In this document: piece after piece, positions 26,431 to 40,659 of the stretch
Position numbering within the stretch: position 1 is the first letter of the stretch
How the letters are laid out: each line of letters opens with the position of its first letter
Assembly (NCBI RefSeq): GCF_043290135.1
Contig: NC_134707.1
Coordinates: 137,455,319-137,519,318, forward strand
Direction of reading: 5' to 3'
DNA length: 64,000 bases
Origin: Rhipicephalus microplus
Lineage: Eukaryota > Arthropoda > Arachnida > Ixodida > Ixodidae
Program-made: the position numbers and the translations under genes
Notes under the pieces: model-generated
What the model saw: only the letters and a program-made list of their open reading frames with translations
Told to the model about the DNA's origin: nothing
Databases searched by the model: none

Positions 26431-28420
26431 CATACTCGTTTTTGAATGCGCACGCGCGTACTCGTTCTTGAATGCGCACGCGCATACTCGTTTTTGAAAG
26501 CACATGCGCATACTCGTTTTAGAATAAACACGCGCATACTCGTTTCGGAATACGCACGCGCATACTCGTTTTTGAATGCGCACGCGCGTACTCGTTTTTA
26601 AATGCGCACGCGCATACTCGTTTTCGAAAGCACATGCGCATACTCGTTTTAGAATAAACACGCGCATACTCGTTTTTGAACGCGCACACGCATACTCGTT
26701 TTTGAATGCACACGCGCATACTCGTTTTGGAATGCGCACGCGTATACTCGTTTTTGAATAGGCACGCGCGCATTCGTTTTTGATTGCGCACGCGCATACT
26801 CGTTTTTGAATGCACACGCGCATACTCGTGTTTGAATGGGCACGCGCGTACTCGTTTTTGAATGCGCACGCGCATACTCGTTTTTGAACAGGCACACGCG
26901 TACTCGTTTTTGAATGCGCACGCGTATACTCGTTTTGAATGCACACGCGCATACTAGGTTTTGAATGCACACGCCCATACTCGTTTTTGAATGCACACGC
27001 GCATACTTGTTTCGGAATACGCACGCGCATACTCGTTTTGGAATGCGCACGCGCATGCTCGTTTTGGAATGCGAAGCGCATACTCGTTTTTGAATGCGCA
27101 CGCGCGTACTCGTTTTTGAATTCGCACGCGCATACTCCTTTTGGGATAGGCACGTGCGTACTCGTTTTTGAATGCGCACGCGCATACGCGTTTTTGAACA
27201 GGCACACGCGTACTCGTTTTTGAATGCGCACGCGTATACTCGTTTTGAATGCACACGCGAATACTCGTTTTTGAATGCACACGCGCATACTCGTTTCGGA
27301 ATACGCACGCGCATACTAATTTTGGAATGCGCACGCGCATACTCGTTTTTGAATGCGCACGCGCGTACTCGTTTTTGAAAGCACATGCGCATACTCGTTT
27401 TGGAATAAGCACGCCCATACTCGTTTTTGAATGCACACGTGCATACTCGTTTTGGAATGCGCACGCGTATACTCGTTTTTGAATGCGCACGCGCATACTC
27501 GTTTTGAAATAGGCACGCGCATACTCGTTTTTGAATGCGCACACGCATACTCGTATTTGAATGCACACGCGCATACTCGTTTTGAAACAGGCACGTGCAT
27601 ACTCGTTTTTGAATGCGCACGCGCATACGCGTTTTTGAACAGGCACACGCGTACTCGTTTTTGAATGCGGACGCGTATACTCGTTTTGAATGCACACGCG
27701 CATACTAGGTTTTGACTGCGCACGTGTATAATCGTTTCGGAATGCGCACACGCATGCTCGTTTTTGAATAGGCACGTGCGTACTCGTTTTTTATTGCGCA
27801 CGCGTACACTGGTTTTGAATGCGCACGCGCATACTCGTTTTTGAAAGCACGCGCGCATACTCGTTTCGAAATAGAAACGCGCATACTCGTTTGGGAAGGC
27901 GCACGCGCATACTCGTTTTTGAATAGGCATGCGCGTACTCGTTTTTGAATGCGCACGCGCATACTTGTTTTCGAATGCACACGCGCATACTCGTTTTGGA
28001 ATAGGCACGCGCATACTCGTTTTTGAATGCGCACACGCATACTCGTATTTGATTCCGCACGCGCATACTCGTTTTGCAATAGGCACGCGTATACTCGTTT
28101 TGAATGCGCACGCACATACTGTTTTTCGAATAGGCATGCGCATACTCGTTTTTCAATGCGCACACACATACTCGTTCTTGAATGCACACGCGCATACTCG
28201 TTTCGGAATACGTACGCGCATACTCGTTTTGGAATGCGCACGCGCGTACTCGTTTTTGAATAGGCATCCGCGTACTCGTTTTTGAATGGGCACGCGCATA
28301 ATTGTTTTTGAGTGCACACGCGCATACTCGTTTTTGAATGCGCACGCGCATACTCGTTTTTGAATGGGCACGCGCGTACTCGTTTTTGAATGCGCACGCG
28401 TAAACTCGTTTCGGAATGCG
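26431..28420 (+). repeat. Family II mosaic segment
   Basis: About 26.44-26.76 kb resembles 25.62-25.91 kb at an offset near 855 bp. About 26.93-27.42 kb matches 23.34-23.82 kb at 3,594 bp. The marker TACTAGGTTTTGACTG appears again at about 27,704. From about 27.85 kb onward the forms GTTTGGGAAGGCGC and GATTCCGCACGC link it to family III. The segment is a patchwork of pieces found elsewhere in the window and closes the family II zone. Confidence 0.65.
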
Positions 28421-29149
28421 CACGCGCATACTCGTTTTGAATAGGCACGCGCATACTCGTTTTTGAATGCGCACGCGTATACTAGTTTCGGAATGCGCAA
28501 GCGCATACTCGTTTTCGAATAGGCGCGCGCATACTCGTTTCGGAATACGCACGCGCATACTCGTTTTGGAATGCGCACGCGCATATTCGTTTTGGATTAG
28601 GCACGTGCATACTCGTTTTTGAAAGCGAACGCGCATACGCGTTTTCGAACATGCACACGCGTACTTGTTTATGAATGCGCACGCGTATACTCGTTTTGAA
28701 TGCACACACGCATACTCGTTTTTGAATAGGCACGCGCATACTCGTTTTTGACTGCGCACGCGTACACTCGTTTTGAATGCGCACGCATATACTCGTTTTT
28801 GAATTCACACGCGCATACTCGTTTCCGAATAGGCACGCGCATACTCGTTTTTGAATGCACACGCGCATACTTGTTTTTGAATGCACACGCGCACACTCGT
28901 TTCGAAACAGGCACGCGCATACTCGTTTGGGAAGGTGCACGCGCATACTCGTTTTTGAATAGGCATGGGCGTACTCGTTTTTGAATGCGCACGCGCATAA
29001 TTGTTTTTGAATGCACACGCGTATACTCGTTTTGGAATAGGCACGCGCATACTCGTTTTTGAATGCGCACACGCATACTCGTATTTGATTGCGCACGCGC
29101 ATACTCGTTTTGCATTAGGCACGTGCATACTCGTTTTTGAATGCGCACG
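28420..29149 (+). repeat. Family III sub-block a, first copy
   Basis: About 730 bp here matches about 33213-33942 at an offset of 4,793 bp, with few substitutions. Examples are GGATTAGGCACGTGCA versus GGAATAGGCACGTGCG near 28.6 kb and TTTTCGAACATG versus TTTTTGAACATG near 28.65 kb. A third copy lies at about 58042-58771. The match ends where this copy reads TACGCAATTTT and the other TACGCGTTTTT. Confidence 0.8.
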
Positions 29150-31498
29150 CGCATACGCAATTTTGAACAGGCACACGCGTACTCGTTTTTGAATGCGCAC
29201 GCGTATACTCGTTTTGAATGCGCACGCGCATACTTGTTTTTGATTGCACACGCGCATACTCGTTTCGGAATACGCACGCGCATACTCGTTTTGAATGCGC
29301 ACGCGCATACTCGTTTTTGAACGCGCACATGCATACTCGTTTTTGAATGCACACGCGCATACTCGTTTGTGAATGCGCACGCCTATACTCCTTTTTGAAT
29401 AGGCACGCGCGTACTCGTTTTTGATTGCCCACGCGCATACTCGTTTTTGAATGCACACGCGCATACTCGTTTTTGAATAGGCACGTGCGTACTCGTATTT
29501 GAATGCACACGCGCGTACTCGTTTTGAAATAGGCACGTGCACACTCGTTTTTGAATGCGCACACGCATACTCGTATTTGAATGCACACGCGCATACTCGT
29601 TTTGAAATAGGCACGTGCATACTCGTTTTTGAATGCGCACGCGCATACTCGTTTTGGAATGCGCACGCGCATACTTGTTTTTGAATGCGCACGCGCGTAC
29701 TCGTTTTTGAATGCGCACGCGCATACTCGTTTTTGAAAGCACAAGCGCTAACTCGTTTTGGAATAAGCACGCGCATACTCGTTTTTAAACGCGCACACGC
29801 AGACTCGTTTTTGAATGCACACGCGCATACTCGTTTTTGAATGGGCACGCGCGTACTCTTTTTTGAATGCGCACGCGCATACTCGTTTTTGAATGCACAC
29901 GCGCATACTCGTTTTGGAATAGGCACGCGCATACTCGTTTTTGAATGCGCACACGCATACTCGTATTTGAATGCACACGCGCGTACTCGTTTTGGATTAG
30001 GCACGTGCATACTCGTTTTTGAATGCGCACACGCATACTCGTATTTGAATGCACACGCGCATACTCGTTTTGAAATAGGCACGTGTATACTCGTTTTTGA
30101 ATGCGCACGCGCATACGCGTTTTTGAACAGGCACACGCGTACTCGTTTTTGAATGCACACGCGTATACTCGTTTTGAGTGCGCACGCGCATACTAGATTT
30201 TGAATGCACACGCCCATACTCGTTTTTGAATGCACACGCGCATACTCGTTTCGGAATACGCACGCGCATACTCGTTTAGGAATGCGCACGCGCATGCTCG
30301 TTTTGGAATGCGAAGCGCATACTCGTTTTTGAATGCGCACGCGCGTACTCGTTTTGGAATTCGCACGCAAATACTCCTTTTGGAATAGGCACGTGCGTAC
30401 TCGTTTTTGAATGCGCACGCACATACTCGTGTTTGAATAGGCACGCGCGTACTCGTTTTTGAATGCACACACGCGTACTCGTTTTGGAATAGGCACGCGC
30501 ATACTCGTTTTTGACTGCGCACGTGTATAATCGTTTCGGAATGCGCACATGCATGCTCGTTTTGAATAGGCACGTGCGTACTCGTTTTTTATTGCGCACG
30601 CGTACACTCGTATTGAATGCGCACGCGTATACTCGTTTTTGAATGCACACGTGCATACTCGTCTTCGAATAGGCACGCGCATACTCGTTTTTTAATGCAC
30701 ACGCGCATACTCGTTTTTGAATGCACACGCGCATACTCGTTTCGAAATAGGCACGCGCATACTCGTTTGGGAAGGCGCATGTGCATACTCGTTTTTGAAT
30801 AGGCATGCGCGTACTCGTTTTCGAATACGCACGCGCATACTTGTTTTCGAATGCACACGCGCATACTCGTTTTGGAATAGGCACGCGCATACTCGTTTTT
30901 GAATGCGCACACGCATACTCGTATTTGATTCCGCACGCGCATACTCTTTTTGCAATAGGCACGTGCATACTCGTTTTTGAATGCGCACGCGCATACGCGT
31001 TTTTGAACAGGCACAAGCGTACTCGTTTTTGAATGCGCACATGCATAGTCGTTTTTGAATGCACACGTGCATACTCGTTTTGGAATACGCACGCGGATAC
31101 TCGTTTTGGAATGCGCACGCGCGTACTCGTTTTTGAATGCGAACGCGCATACGCGTTTTTGAACATGCACACGCGTACTCGTTTTTGAATGCGCACGCGT
31201 ATACTCGTTTTGAATGCGCACGCGCATACTCTTTTTCGAATAGGCATGCGCATAATCGTTTTTCAATGCGCACACACATACTCGTTCTTGAATGCACACG
31301 CGCATACTCGTTTCGGAATACGTATGCGCATACTCGTTTTGGAATGCGCACGCGCGTACTCGTTTTTAAATAGGCACGCGCGTACTCGTTTTTGAACGCG
31401 AACGCGCATACGCAATTTTGAACATTAACACGCGTACTCGTTTTTGAGTGCGCACGCGTATACTCGTTTTGAATGCACACGCGCATACTCGTTTTGAA
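29117..31498 (+). repeat. Family III sub-block b, first copy
   Basis: About 2.4 kb matches 34792-37199 at an offset of 5,675 bp, changing to 5,701 near 31.1 kb because the second copy has one additional monomer, GGAATAGGCACGTGCG. It includes the TACGCAATTTT monomer at 29154, an unusual CACAAGCGCTAACTCG monomer near 29,740 and a GAACATTAACACG monomer near 31,422. The match stops at 31498 against 37199, where one copy continues with GGCAGGCGCG and the other with GCACACGCG. Because 29205 onward is also copied at 54 kb, four copies of most of this block exist in the window. Confidence 0.85.
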
Positions 31499-34400
31499 TA
31501 GGCAGGCGCGTACTCGTTTTTGAATGCGCACGCGTATACTAGTTTCGGAATGCGCAAGCGCATACTCGTTTTCGAATAGGCGCGCGCATACTCGTTTTTG
31601 ATTGCGCACACGCATACTCGTTTTTGAATGCACACGCGCATATTCGTTTCGGAATACGCACGGGCACACTCGTTTTGGAATGCGCACGCGCATATTCGTT
31701 TTGGAATAGGCACGTGCGTACTCGTTTTTTAAAGCGAACGCGCATACGCGTTTTTGAACATGCACACGCGTACTTGTTTATGAATGCGCACGGGTATACT
31801 CGTTTTGAATGCACACACGCATACTCGTTTTTTACTAGGCACGCGCATACTCGTTTTTGACTGCACACGCGTACACTCGTTTTGAATGCGCACGCGTATA
31901 CTCGTTTTTGAATGCACACGCGCATACTCGTTTTCGAATAGGCACGCGCATACTCGTTTTTGAATGCACACGCACATACTCGTTTTTGAATGCACACGCG
32001 CATACTCGTTTCGAAATAGGCACGCGCATACTCGTTTGGGAAGGCGCACGCGCATACTCGTTTTTGAATAGACATGCGCGTATTCGTTTTTGAATGCGCA
32101 CGCGCATAATTGTTTTTGAATGCACACGCGTATACTCGTTTTGGAATAGGCACGCGCATACTCGTTTTTGATTGCGCACATGCATACTCGTATTTGATTG
32201 CGCACGCGCATACTCGTTTTGCAATATGCACGTGCATACTCGTTTTTGAATGCGCACGCGCATACGCGTTTTTGAACAGGCACACGCGTACTCGTGTTTG
32301 AATGCGCACGCGTATACTCGTTTTGAATGCGCACGTGCATACTCGTTTTTGAATGCACACGCGCATACTCGTTTCGGAATACGCACGCGCATACTTGTTT
32401 TGAAATGCGCACGCGCATACCGGTTTCGAATGCGCACGCGCGTACTCGTTTTTGAATGCGCACGCGCATACTCGCTTTTGAAAGCACATGCGCATACTCG
32501 TTTTGGAATAAGCACGCGCATACTCGTTTTTGAACGCACACACGCATACTCGTTTTTGAATGCACACGCGCATACTCGTTTTGGAATGCGCACGCGTATA
32601 CTCGTTTTTGAATAGGCACGTGCGTACTCGTTTTTGATTGCGCACGCGCATACTCGTTTTTTAATGCACACGCGCATACTCGATTTTGAATGCGCATGCG
32701 CGTACTCGTTTTTGAATGCACACGCGCATACTCGTTTTGGAATAGGCACGCGCATACTCGTTTTTGAATGCACACACGCATACTTGTATTTGAATGCACA
32801 CGCGCGTGCTCGTTTTGGAATGCGAAGCGCATGCTCGTTTTCGAATGCGTACGCGCGTACTCGTTTTTGAATTCGCACGCGCATACTCCTTTTGGAATAG
32901 GCACGAGCATACTCGTTTTTGACTGCGCACATGTATAATCCTTTTTGAATGCACACGCGCATACTCGTTTCGAAATAGGCACGTGCATACTCGTTTGGGA
33001 AGGCGCACGCGCATACTCGTTTTTGAATAGGCATGCGCGTACTCGTTTTTGAATGCGCACGCGCATACTTGTTTTTGAATGCACACGCGCATACCCGTTT
33101 TAGAATATGCACGCGCATACTCGTTTTTGAATGCGCACACGCATACTCGTATTTGATTGCGCACGCGCATACTCGTTTTGCAATAGGCACGTGCATACTC
33201 GTTTTTGAACTCGCACGCGCATACTCGTTTTGAATAGGCACGCGCATACTCGTTTTTGAATGCGCACGCGTATACTAGTTTCGGAATGCGCAAGCGCATA
33301 CTCGTTTTCGAATAGGCGCGCGCATACTCGTTTCGGAATACGCACGCGCATACTCGTTTTGGAATGCGCACGCGCATATTCGTTTTGGAATAGGCACGTG
33401 CGTACTCGTTTTTGAAAGCGAACGCGCATACGCGTTTTTGAACATGCACACGCGTACTTGTTTATGAATGCGCACGCGTATACTCGTTTTGAATGCACAC
33501 ACGCATACTCGTTTTTGAATAGGCACGCGCATACTCGTTTTTGACTGCGCACGCGTACACTCGTTTTGAATGCGCACGCATATACTCGTTTTTGAATTCA
33601 CACGCGCATACTCGTTTCCGAATAGGCACGCGCATACTCGTTTTTGAATGCACACGCGCATACTTGTTTTTGAATGCACACGCGCACACTCGTTTCGAAA
33701 CAGGCACGCGCATACTCGTTTGGGAAGGTGCACGCGCATACTCGTTTTTGAATAGGCATGGGCGTACTCGTTTTTGAATGCGCACGCGCATAATTGTTTT
33801 TGAATGCACACGCGTATACTCGTTTTGGAATAGGCACGCGCATACTCGTTTTTGAATGCGCACACGCATACTCGTATTTGATTGCGCACGCGCATACTCG
33901 TTTTGCATTAGGCACGTGCATACTCGTTTTTGAATGCGCCCGCGCATACGCGTTTTTAAACAGGCACACGCGTACTCGTTTTTGAATGCGCACGCGTATA
34001 TTCGTTTTGAATGCGCACGTGCATACTCGTTTTTGAATGCACACGCGCATACTCGTTTCGGAATACGCACGCGCATACTTGTTTTTGATTGCGCACGCGC
34101 ATACTCGTTTTTTAATGCACACGCGCATACTCGTTTTTGAATGCGCACGCGCGTACTCGTTTTTGAATAGGCACGCGCGTACTCGTTTTTGATTGCCCAC
34201 GCGCATACTCGTTTTTGAATGCACACGCACATACTCGTTTTTGAATAGGCACGTGCGTACTCGTATTTGAATGCACACGCGCGTACTCGTTTTGAAATAG
34301 GCACGTGCACACTCGTTTTTGAATGCGCACACGCATACTCGTATTTGAATGCACACGCGCATACTCGTTTTGAAATAGGCACGTGCATACTCGTTTTTGA

Positions 34401-34791
34401 AAGCACATGCGCATACTCGTTTTGGAATAAGCACGCGCATACTCGTTTTTAAACGCGCACACGCATACTCGTATTTGAATGCACACACGCGTGCTCGTTT
34501 TGGAATGCGAAGCGCATGCTCGTTTTTGAATGCGCACGCGCGTACTCGTTTCTGAATTCGCACGCGCATACTCCTTTTGGAATAGGCACGAGCACACTCG
34601 TTTTTGACTGCGCACGTGTATAATCGTTTTTGAATGCACACACGCATACTCGTTTCGAAATAGGCACGCGCATCCTCGTTTGGGAAGGCGCACGCGCATA
34701 CTCGTTTTTGAATAGGCATGCGCGTACTCGTTTTTGAATGCGCACGCGCATACTTGTTTTTGAATGCACACGCGCATACTCGTTTTGGAAT
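31499..34791 (+). repeat. Family III middle segment, with second copy of sub-block a
   Basis: This satellite joins the two copies of sub-block b. The second copy of sub-block a lies at about 33213-33942. The rest includes a CGCATACCGGTTTCG monomer near 32,416, GCGAAGCGCATGC forms near 32,825 and 34,506, and a GCGCCCGCGCA monomer near 33,937. The whole segment recurs at about 56328-59620 with a constant offset of 24,829 bp. Confidence 0.75.
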
Positions 34792-37199
34792 AGGCACGCG
34801 CATACTCGTTTTTGAATGCGCACGCGCATACGCAATTTTGAACAGGCACACGCGTACTCGTTTTTGAATGCGCACGCGTATACTCGTTTTGAATGCGCAC
34901 GCGCATACTTGTTTTTGATTGCACACGCGCATACTCCTTTCGGAATACGCACGCGCATACTCGTTTTGAATGCGCACGCGCATACTCGTTTTTGAACGCG
35001 CACATGCATACTCGTTTTTGAATGCACACGCGCATACTCGTTTGTGAATGCGCACGCCTATACTCCTTTTTGAATAGGCACGCGCGTACTCGTTTTTGAT
35101 TGCCCACGCGCATACTCGTTTTTGAATGCACACGCGCATACTCGTTTTTGAATAGGCACGTGCGTACTCGTATTTGAATGCACACGCGCGTACTCGTTTT
35201 GAAATAGGCACGTGCACACTCGTTTTTGAATGCGCACACGCATACTCGTATTTGAATGCACACGCGCATACTCGTTTTGAAATAGGCACGTGCATACTCG
35301 TTTTTGAATGCGCACGCGCATACTCGTTTTGGAATGCGCACGCGCATACTTGTTTTTGAATGCGCACGCGCGTACTCGTTTTTGAATGCGCACGCGCATA
35401 CTCGTTTTTGAAAGCACATGCGCTAACTCGTTTTGGAATAAGCACGCGCATACTCGTTTTTAAACGCGCACACGCATACTCGTTTTTGAATGCACACGCG
35501 CATACTCGTTTTTGAATGGGCACGCGCGTACTCTTTTTTGAATGCGCACGCGCATACTCGTTTTTGAATGCACACGCGCATACTCGTTTTGGAATAGGCA
35601 CGCGCATACTCGTTTTTGAATGCGCACACGCATACTCGTATTTGAATGCACACGCGCGTACTCGTTTTGGATTAGGCACGTGCATACTCGTTTTTGAATG
35701 CGCACACGCATACTCGTATTTGAATGCACACGCGCATACTCGTTTTGAAATAGGCACGTGTATACTCGTTTTTGAATGCGCACGCGCATACGCGTTTTTG
35801 AACAGGCACACGCGTACTCGTTTTTGAATGCACACGCGTATACTCGTTTTGAGTGCGCGCGCGCGTACTAGATTTTGAATGCACACGCCCATACTCGTTT
35901 TTGAATGCACACGCGCATACTCGTTTCGGAATACGCACGCGCATACTCGTTTAGGAATGCGCACGCGCATGCTCGTTTTGGAATGCGAAGCGCATACTCG
36001 TTTTTGAATGCGCACGCGCGTACTCGTTTTGGAATTCGCACGCAAATACTCCTTTTGGAATAGGCACGTGCGTACTCGTTTTTGAATGCGCACGCACATA
36101 CTCGTGTTTGAATAGGCACGCGCGTACTCGTTTTTGAATGCACACACGCGTACTCGTTTTGGAATAGGCACGCGCATACTCGTTTTTGACTGCGCACGTG
36201 TATAATCGTTTCGGAATGCGCACACGCAAGCTCGTTTTGAATAGGCACGTGCGTACTCGTTTTTTATTGCGCACGCGTACACTCGTATTGAATGCGCACG
36301 CGTATACTCGTTTTTGAATGCACACGTGCATACTCGTCTTCGAATAGGCACGCGCATACTCGTTTTTTAATGCACACGCGCATACTCGTTTTTGAATGCA
36401 CACGCGCATACTCGTTTCGAAATAGGCACGCGCATACTCGTTTGGGAAGGCGCATGTGCATACTCGTTTTTGAATAGGCATGCGCGTACTCGTTTTCGAA
36501 TACGCACGCGCATACTTGTTTTCGAATGCACACGCGCATACTCGTTTTGGAATAGGCACGCGCATACTCGTTTTTGAATGCGCACATGCATACTCGTATT
36601 TGATTCCGCACGCGCATACTCGTTTTGCAATAGGCACGTGCATACTCGTTTTTCAATGCGCACGCGCATACGCGTTTTTGAACAGGCACAAGCGTACTCG
36701 TTTTTGAATGCGCACATGCATACTCGTTTTTGAATGCACACGTGCATACTCGTTTTGGAATACGCACGCGGATACTCGTTTTGGAATGCGCACGCGCGTA
36801 CTCGTTTTGGAATAGGCACGTGCGTACTCGTTTTTGAATGCGAACGCGCATACGCGTTTTTGAACATGCACACACGTACTCGTTTTTGAATGCGCACGCG
36901 TATACTCGTTTTGAATGCGCACGCGCATACTCTTTTTCGAATAGGCATGCGCATAATCGTTTTTCAATGCGCACACACATACTCGTTCTTGAATGCACAC
37001 GCGCATACTTGTTTCGGAATACGTATGCGCATACTCGTTTTGGAATGCGCACGCGCGTACTCGTTTTTAAATAGGCACGCGCGTACTCGTTTTTGAACGC
37101 GATCGCGCATACGCATTTTTGAACATTAACACGCGTACTCGTTTTTGAGTGCGCACGCGTATACTCGTTTTGAATGCACACGCGCATACTCGTTTTGAA
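34792..37199 (+). repeat. Family III sub-block b, second copy
   Basis: This is the second copy of the 2.4-kb block at 29117-31498, one monomer longer near 36.81 kb. Substitutions relative to the first copy include GAGTGCGCGCGCGCG versus GAGTGCGCACGCGCA near 35,853 and GCACACGCAAGCTCG versus GCACATGCATGCTCG near 36,222. The copy at about 59,621-62,028 keeps these same two substitutions. That shows the 24.8-kb duplication happened after the two sub-block b copies had diverged. Confidence 0.85.
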
Positions 37200-40100
37200 T
37201 GCACACGCGCATACGCGTTTTTGAACATGCACACGCGTACTAGTTTTTGAATGCGCACGCGTATACTCGTTTTGAATGCACAGGCGCATACTCACTTTTG
37301 AATAGGTACGCGCGTACTCGTTTTTGAATGCGCACGCGTATACTCGTTTCGGAATGCGCACGCGCATACTCTTTTTCGAATAGGCACGCGCATACTCGTT
37401 TTTGAATGCGCACACGCATACTCGTTTTTGAATGCACACGCGCATACTCGTTTCGGAATAAGCACGCGACTACTCGTTTTTGAATAGACACGCCCGTACT
37501 CGTTTTTGAACGCGAACGCGCATACGCGTTTTTGAACATGCACACGTGTACTCGTTTTTGACTGCGCACGCGTATACTCGTTTTGATTGCACACGCGCAT
37601 ACTCGTTTTTTAATGGGCACGCGCGTACTCATTTTTGAATGCGCACGCGCATACTCGTTTTTGAAATCACATGCGCATACTCGTTTTGGAATAAGCATGC
37701 GCATACTCGTTTTTGAACGCGCACACGCATACTCGTTTTTGAATGCGCTCGCGCATAATCGTTTTGAAATAGGCACGTGCATACTCGTTTTTGAATGCGC
37801 ACACGCATAGTCGTATTTGAATGCACACGCGCGTGCTCGTTTTGGAATGCGAAGCGCATGCTCGTTTTTGAATGCGCACGCGCGTACTCGTTTTTGAATT
37901 CGCACGCGCATACTCATTTTGGAATAGGCACGTGCGTACTCGTTTTTGAATGCGCACGCACATACTCCTTTTTGAATAGGCACGTGCGAACTCGTTTTTG
38001 AATGCACACACGCGTACTCATTTTCGAATAGGCAAGCGCATACTCGGTTTTGACTGCGCACGTGTATAATCGTTTCGGAATGCGCACGCGCATGCTCGTT
38101 TTTGAATAGGCACGCGCGTACTCGTTTTTTAATGTGCACGCGTACACTCGTTTTGAATGCGCACGCGTATACTCGTTTTTGAATGCACACGTGTTGACTC
38201 GTTTTCGAATAGGCACGCGCATACTCGTTTTTGAATGCACACGCGCATACTCGTTTTTGAACGCGCACATGCATACTCGTTTTTGAATGCACACGCGCAC
38301 ACTCGTTTTGGAATGTGCACGCGTATACTCGTTTTTGAATAGGCACGCGCGTACTCGTTTTTGATTGCGCACGCGCATACTCGTTTTTGAATGCGCACGC
38401 GCACACTCGTTTTTGATTGGGCACGCGCGTACTCGTTTTTGAATGCACACGCGCATACTCGTTTTGGAATAGGCATGCGCATACTCGTTTTTGAATGCGC
38501 ACACGCATACTCGTATTTGAATGCACACGCGCGTACTCGTTTTGAAATAGGCACGTGCATACTCGTTTTTGAATGCGCACACGCATACTCGTATTTGAGT
38601 GCACACGCGCATACTCGTTTTGAAATAGGCACGTGCATACTCGTTTTTGAATGCGCATGCGCATACGCGTTTTTGAACAGGCACACGCGTACTCGTTTTC
38701 GAATGCGCACGCGTATACTCGTTTTGAATGCGCACGCGCATACTCGGTTTTGAATGCCCACGCCCATACTCGTTTTTGAATGCACACGCGCATACTCGTT
38801 TCGGCATACGCACGTGCATACTCGTTTTGGAATGCGCACGCACATGCTAGTTTTGGAATGCGAAGCGCATACTCGTTTTTGGATTCGCACGCGCATACTC
38901 AATTTTGAATAGGCACGCGCGTACTCGTTTTTCAACGCGAACGCGCATACGCGTTTTTGAACATGCACACGCGTACTCGCTTTTGAATGCGCACGCGCAT
39001 ACTCGTTTTGGAATAGGCACGTGCGTACTCGTTTTTGAATGCGCACGCGCATACGCGTTTTTGAACATGCACACGCGTACTCGTTTTTGAATGTGCACGC
39101 GTATACTCGTTTTGAATGCGCACGCGCATACTCGTTTTTGAATGCACACGCGCATACTCGTTTCGGAAAACGCACGCGCATACTCGTTTGGGAATGCGCA
39201 CACGCATACTCGTTTTTAAATTCACACGCGCATACTTGTTTTGGAATACGCACGCGCATACTCGTTTTGGAATGCGCACGCGCACACTCATTTTTGATTA
39301 GGCACGCGCGTACTCGTTTTTGAAGCACACGCGCATACGGGTTTCTGAACATGCACACGCGTACTCGTTTTTGATTGCGCACGCATATACTCGTTTTGAA
39401 TGCACACGCGCATGCTCGTTTTTGAATAGGCACGCGCGTACTCGTTTTTGATTGCGCATCCGTATACTCGTTTCGGAATGCGCACGCGCATACTCGTTTT
39501 CGAATAGGCACGCGCATACTCGTTTTTGAATGCACAAGCGCATACTCGTTTTGGAATAAGCACGCGCATACTCGTTTTTGAACGCGCACACGCATACTCC
39601 TTTTTGAATGCGCACACGCATACTCGTTTTTGAATGCACACGCGCATACTCGTTTTGGAATAGGCACGCACATACTCGTTTTTGAATGCGCACACGCATA
39701 CTCGTATTTGAATGCACACGCGCGTACTCGTTTTGAAATAGGCACGTGCATAATCGTTTTTGAATGCGCACACGCATACTCGTATTTGAATGCACACGCG
39801 CATACACGTTTTGAAATAGGCACGTGCATACTCGTTTTTGAGTGCGCAGGTGCATACGCGTTTTTGAACAGGCACACGCGTACTCGTTTTTGATTGCGCA
39901 CGCGTATACTCCTTTTGAATGCGCACGCGCATACTCAATTTTGAATGCACACGCCCACACTCGTTTTTGAATGCACACGCGCATACGCGTTTTTGAACAT
40001 GCACACGCGTACTAGTTTTTGAATGCACACGCGTATACTCGTTTTGAATGCACAGGCGCATACTCGCTTTTGAATAGGCACGCGCGTACTCGTTTTTGAA

Positions 40101-40659
40101 TGCGCACGCGTATACTCGTTTCGGAATGCGCACGCGCATACTCGTTTTCGAATAGGTACGCGCATACTCGTTTTTGAATGCGCACACGCATACTCGTTTT
40201 TGAATGCACACGCGCATACTCGTTTCGGAATAAACACGCGACTACTCGTTTTTGAATAGGCACGCGCGTACTCGTTTTTGAACGTGAACGCGCATACGCG
40301 TTTTTGAACATGCACACGTGTACTCGTTTCTGACTGCGCACGCGTATAATTGTTTTGAATGCACACGCGCATACTCGTTTTTGAATGGGCACGCGCGTAC
40401 TCGTTTTTGAATGCGCACGCGTATACTCGTTTCGGAAGGCGCACGCGCATACTCGTTTTCGAATAGGCACGCGCATACTCGTTTTTAATTGCGCACACGC
40501 ATACTCGTTTTTGAACATGCACACGCGTACTCCTTTTTGATTGCACACGCGCGTACTCGTTTTGGAATAGGCACCTGCGTACTCGTTTTTGAATGCGCAC
40601 GCGCATACGCGTTTTTGAACATGCACACGCGTACTCGTTTTTGAATGCGCACGCGTATA
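37200..40659 (+). repeat. Transition between families III and IV
   Basis: The left part, to about 39.17 kb, belongs to the large duplicated segment. It holds GAACATGCACACG monomers, GTGTTGACTCG near 38,192 and CGGCATACGCACG near 38,804. Around 39.7-40.3 kb it matches about 52.6-53.2 kb at an offset of 12,886 bp. Forms such as CACAGGCGCATAC, shared with 37.28 kb, and GCGACTACTCG near 37,467 and 40,237 recur. It is satellite throughout, without a clear unit boundary. Confidence 0.65.

Larger units (their letters stand above)
29205..39175 (+). repeat. Large duplicated segment, left copy (about 10 kb)
   Basis: From about 29205 the sequence matches 54035 onward at an offset of 24,830 and then 24,829 bp. 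The 1-bp change is a C lost from TACTCCTTTTTG near 54.22 kb. The offset then stays constant for about 8.4 kb, to about 37.76 kb. There it rises to 25,011, and later 25,010, because the right copy has seven additional monomers. The match continues to the end of the window, so the right edge of the duplicated segment is not visible. Differences over the constant part are scattered single bases. Confidence 0.88.

Noticed and set aside
33598..36357. A 919-codon open frame on the minus strand, and a same-length one at 58427-61186.
   Set aside because: It is composed of the 26-bp satellite read backwards, overlaps other long open frames in both other phases, and its existence follows from the lack of stops in the consensus. 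The two copies belong to the same large duplication. There is no unique domain.
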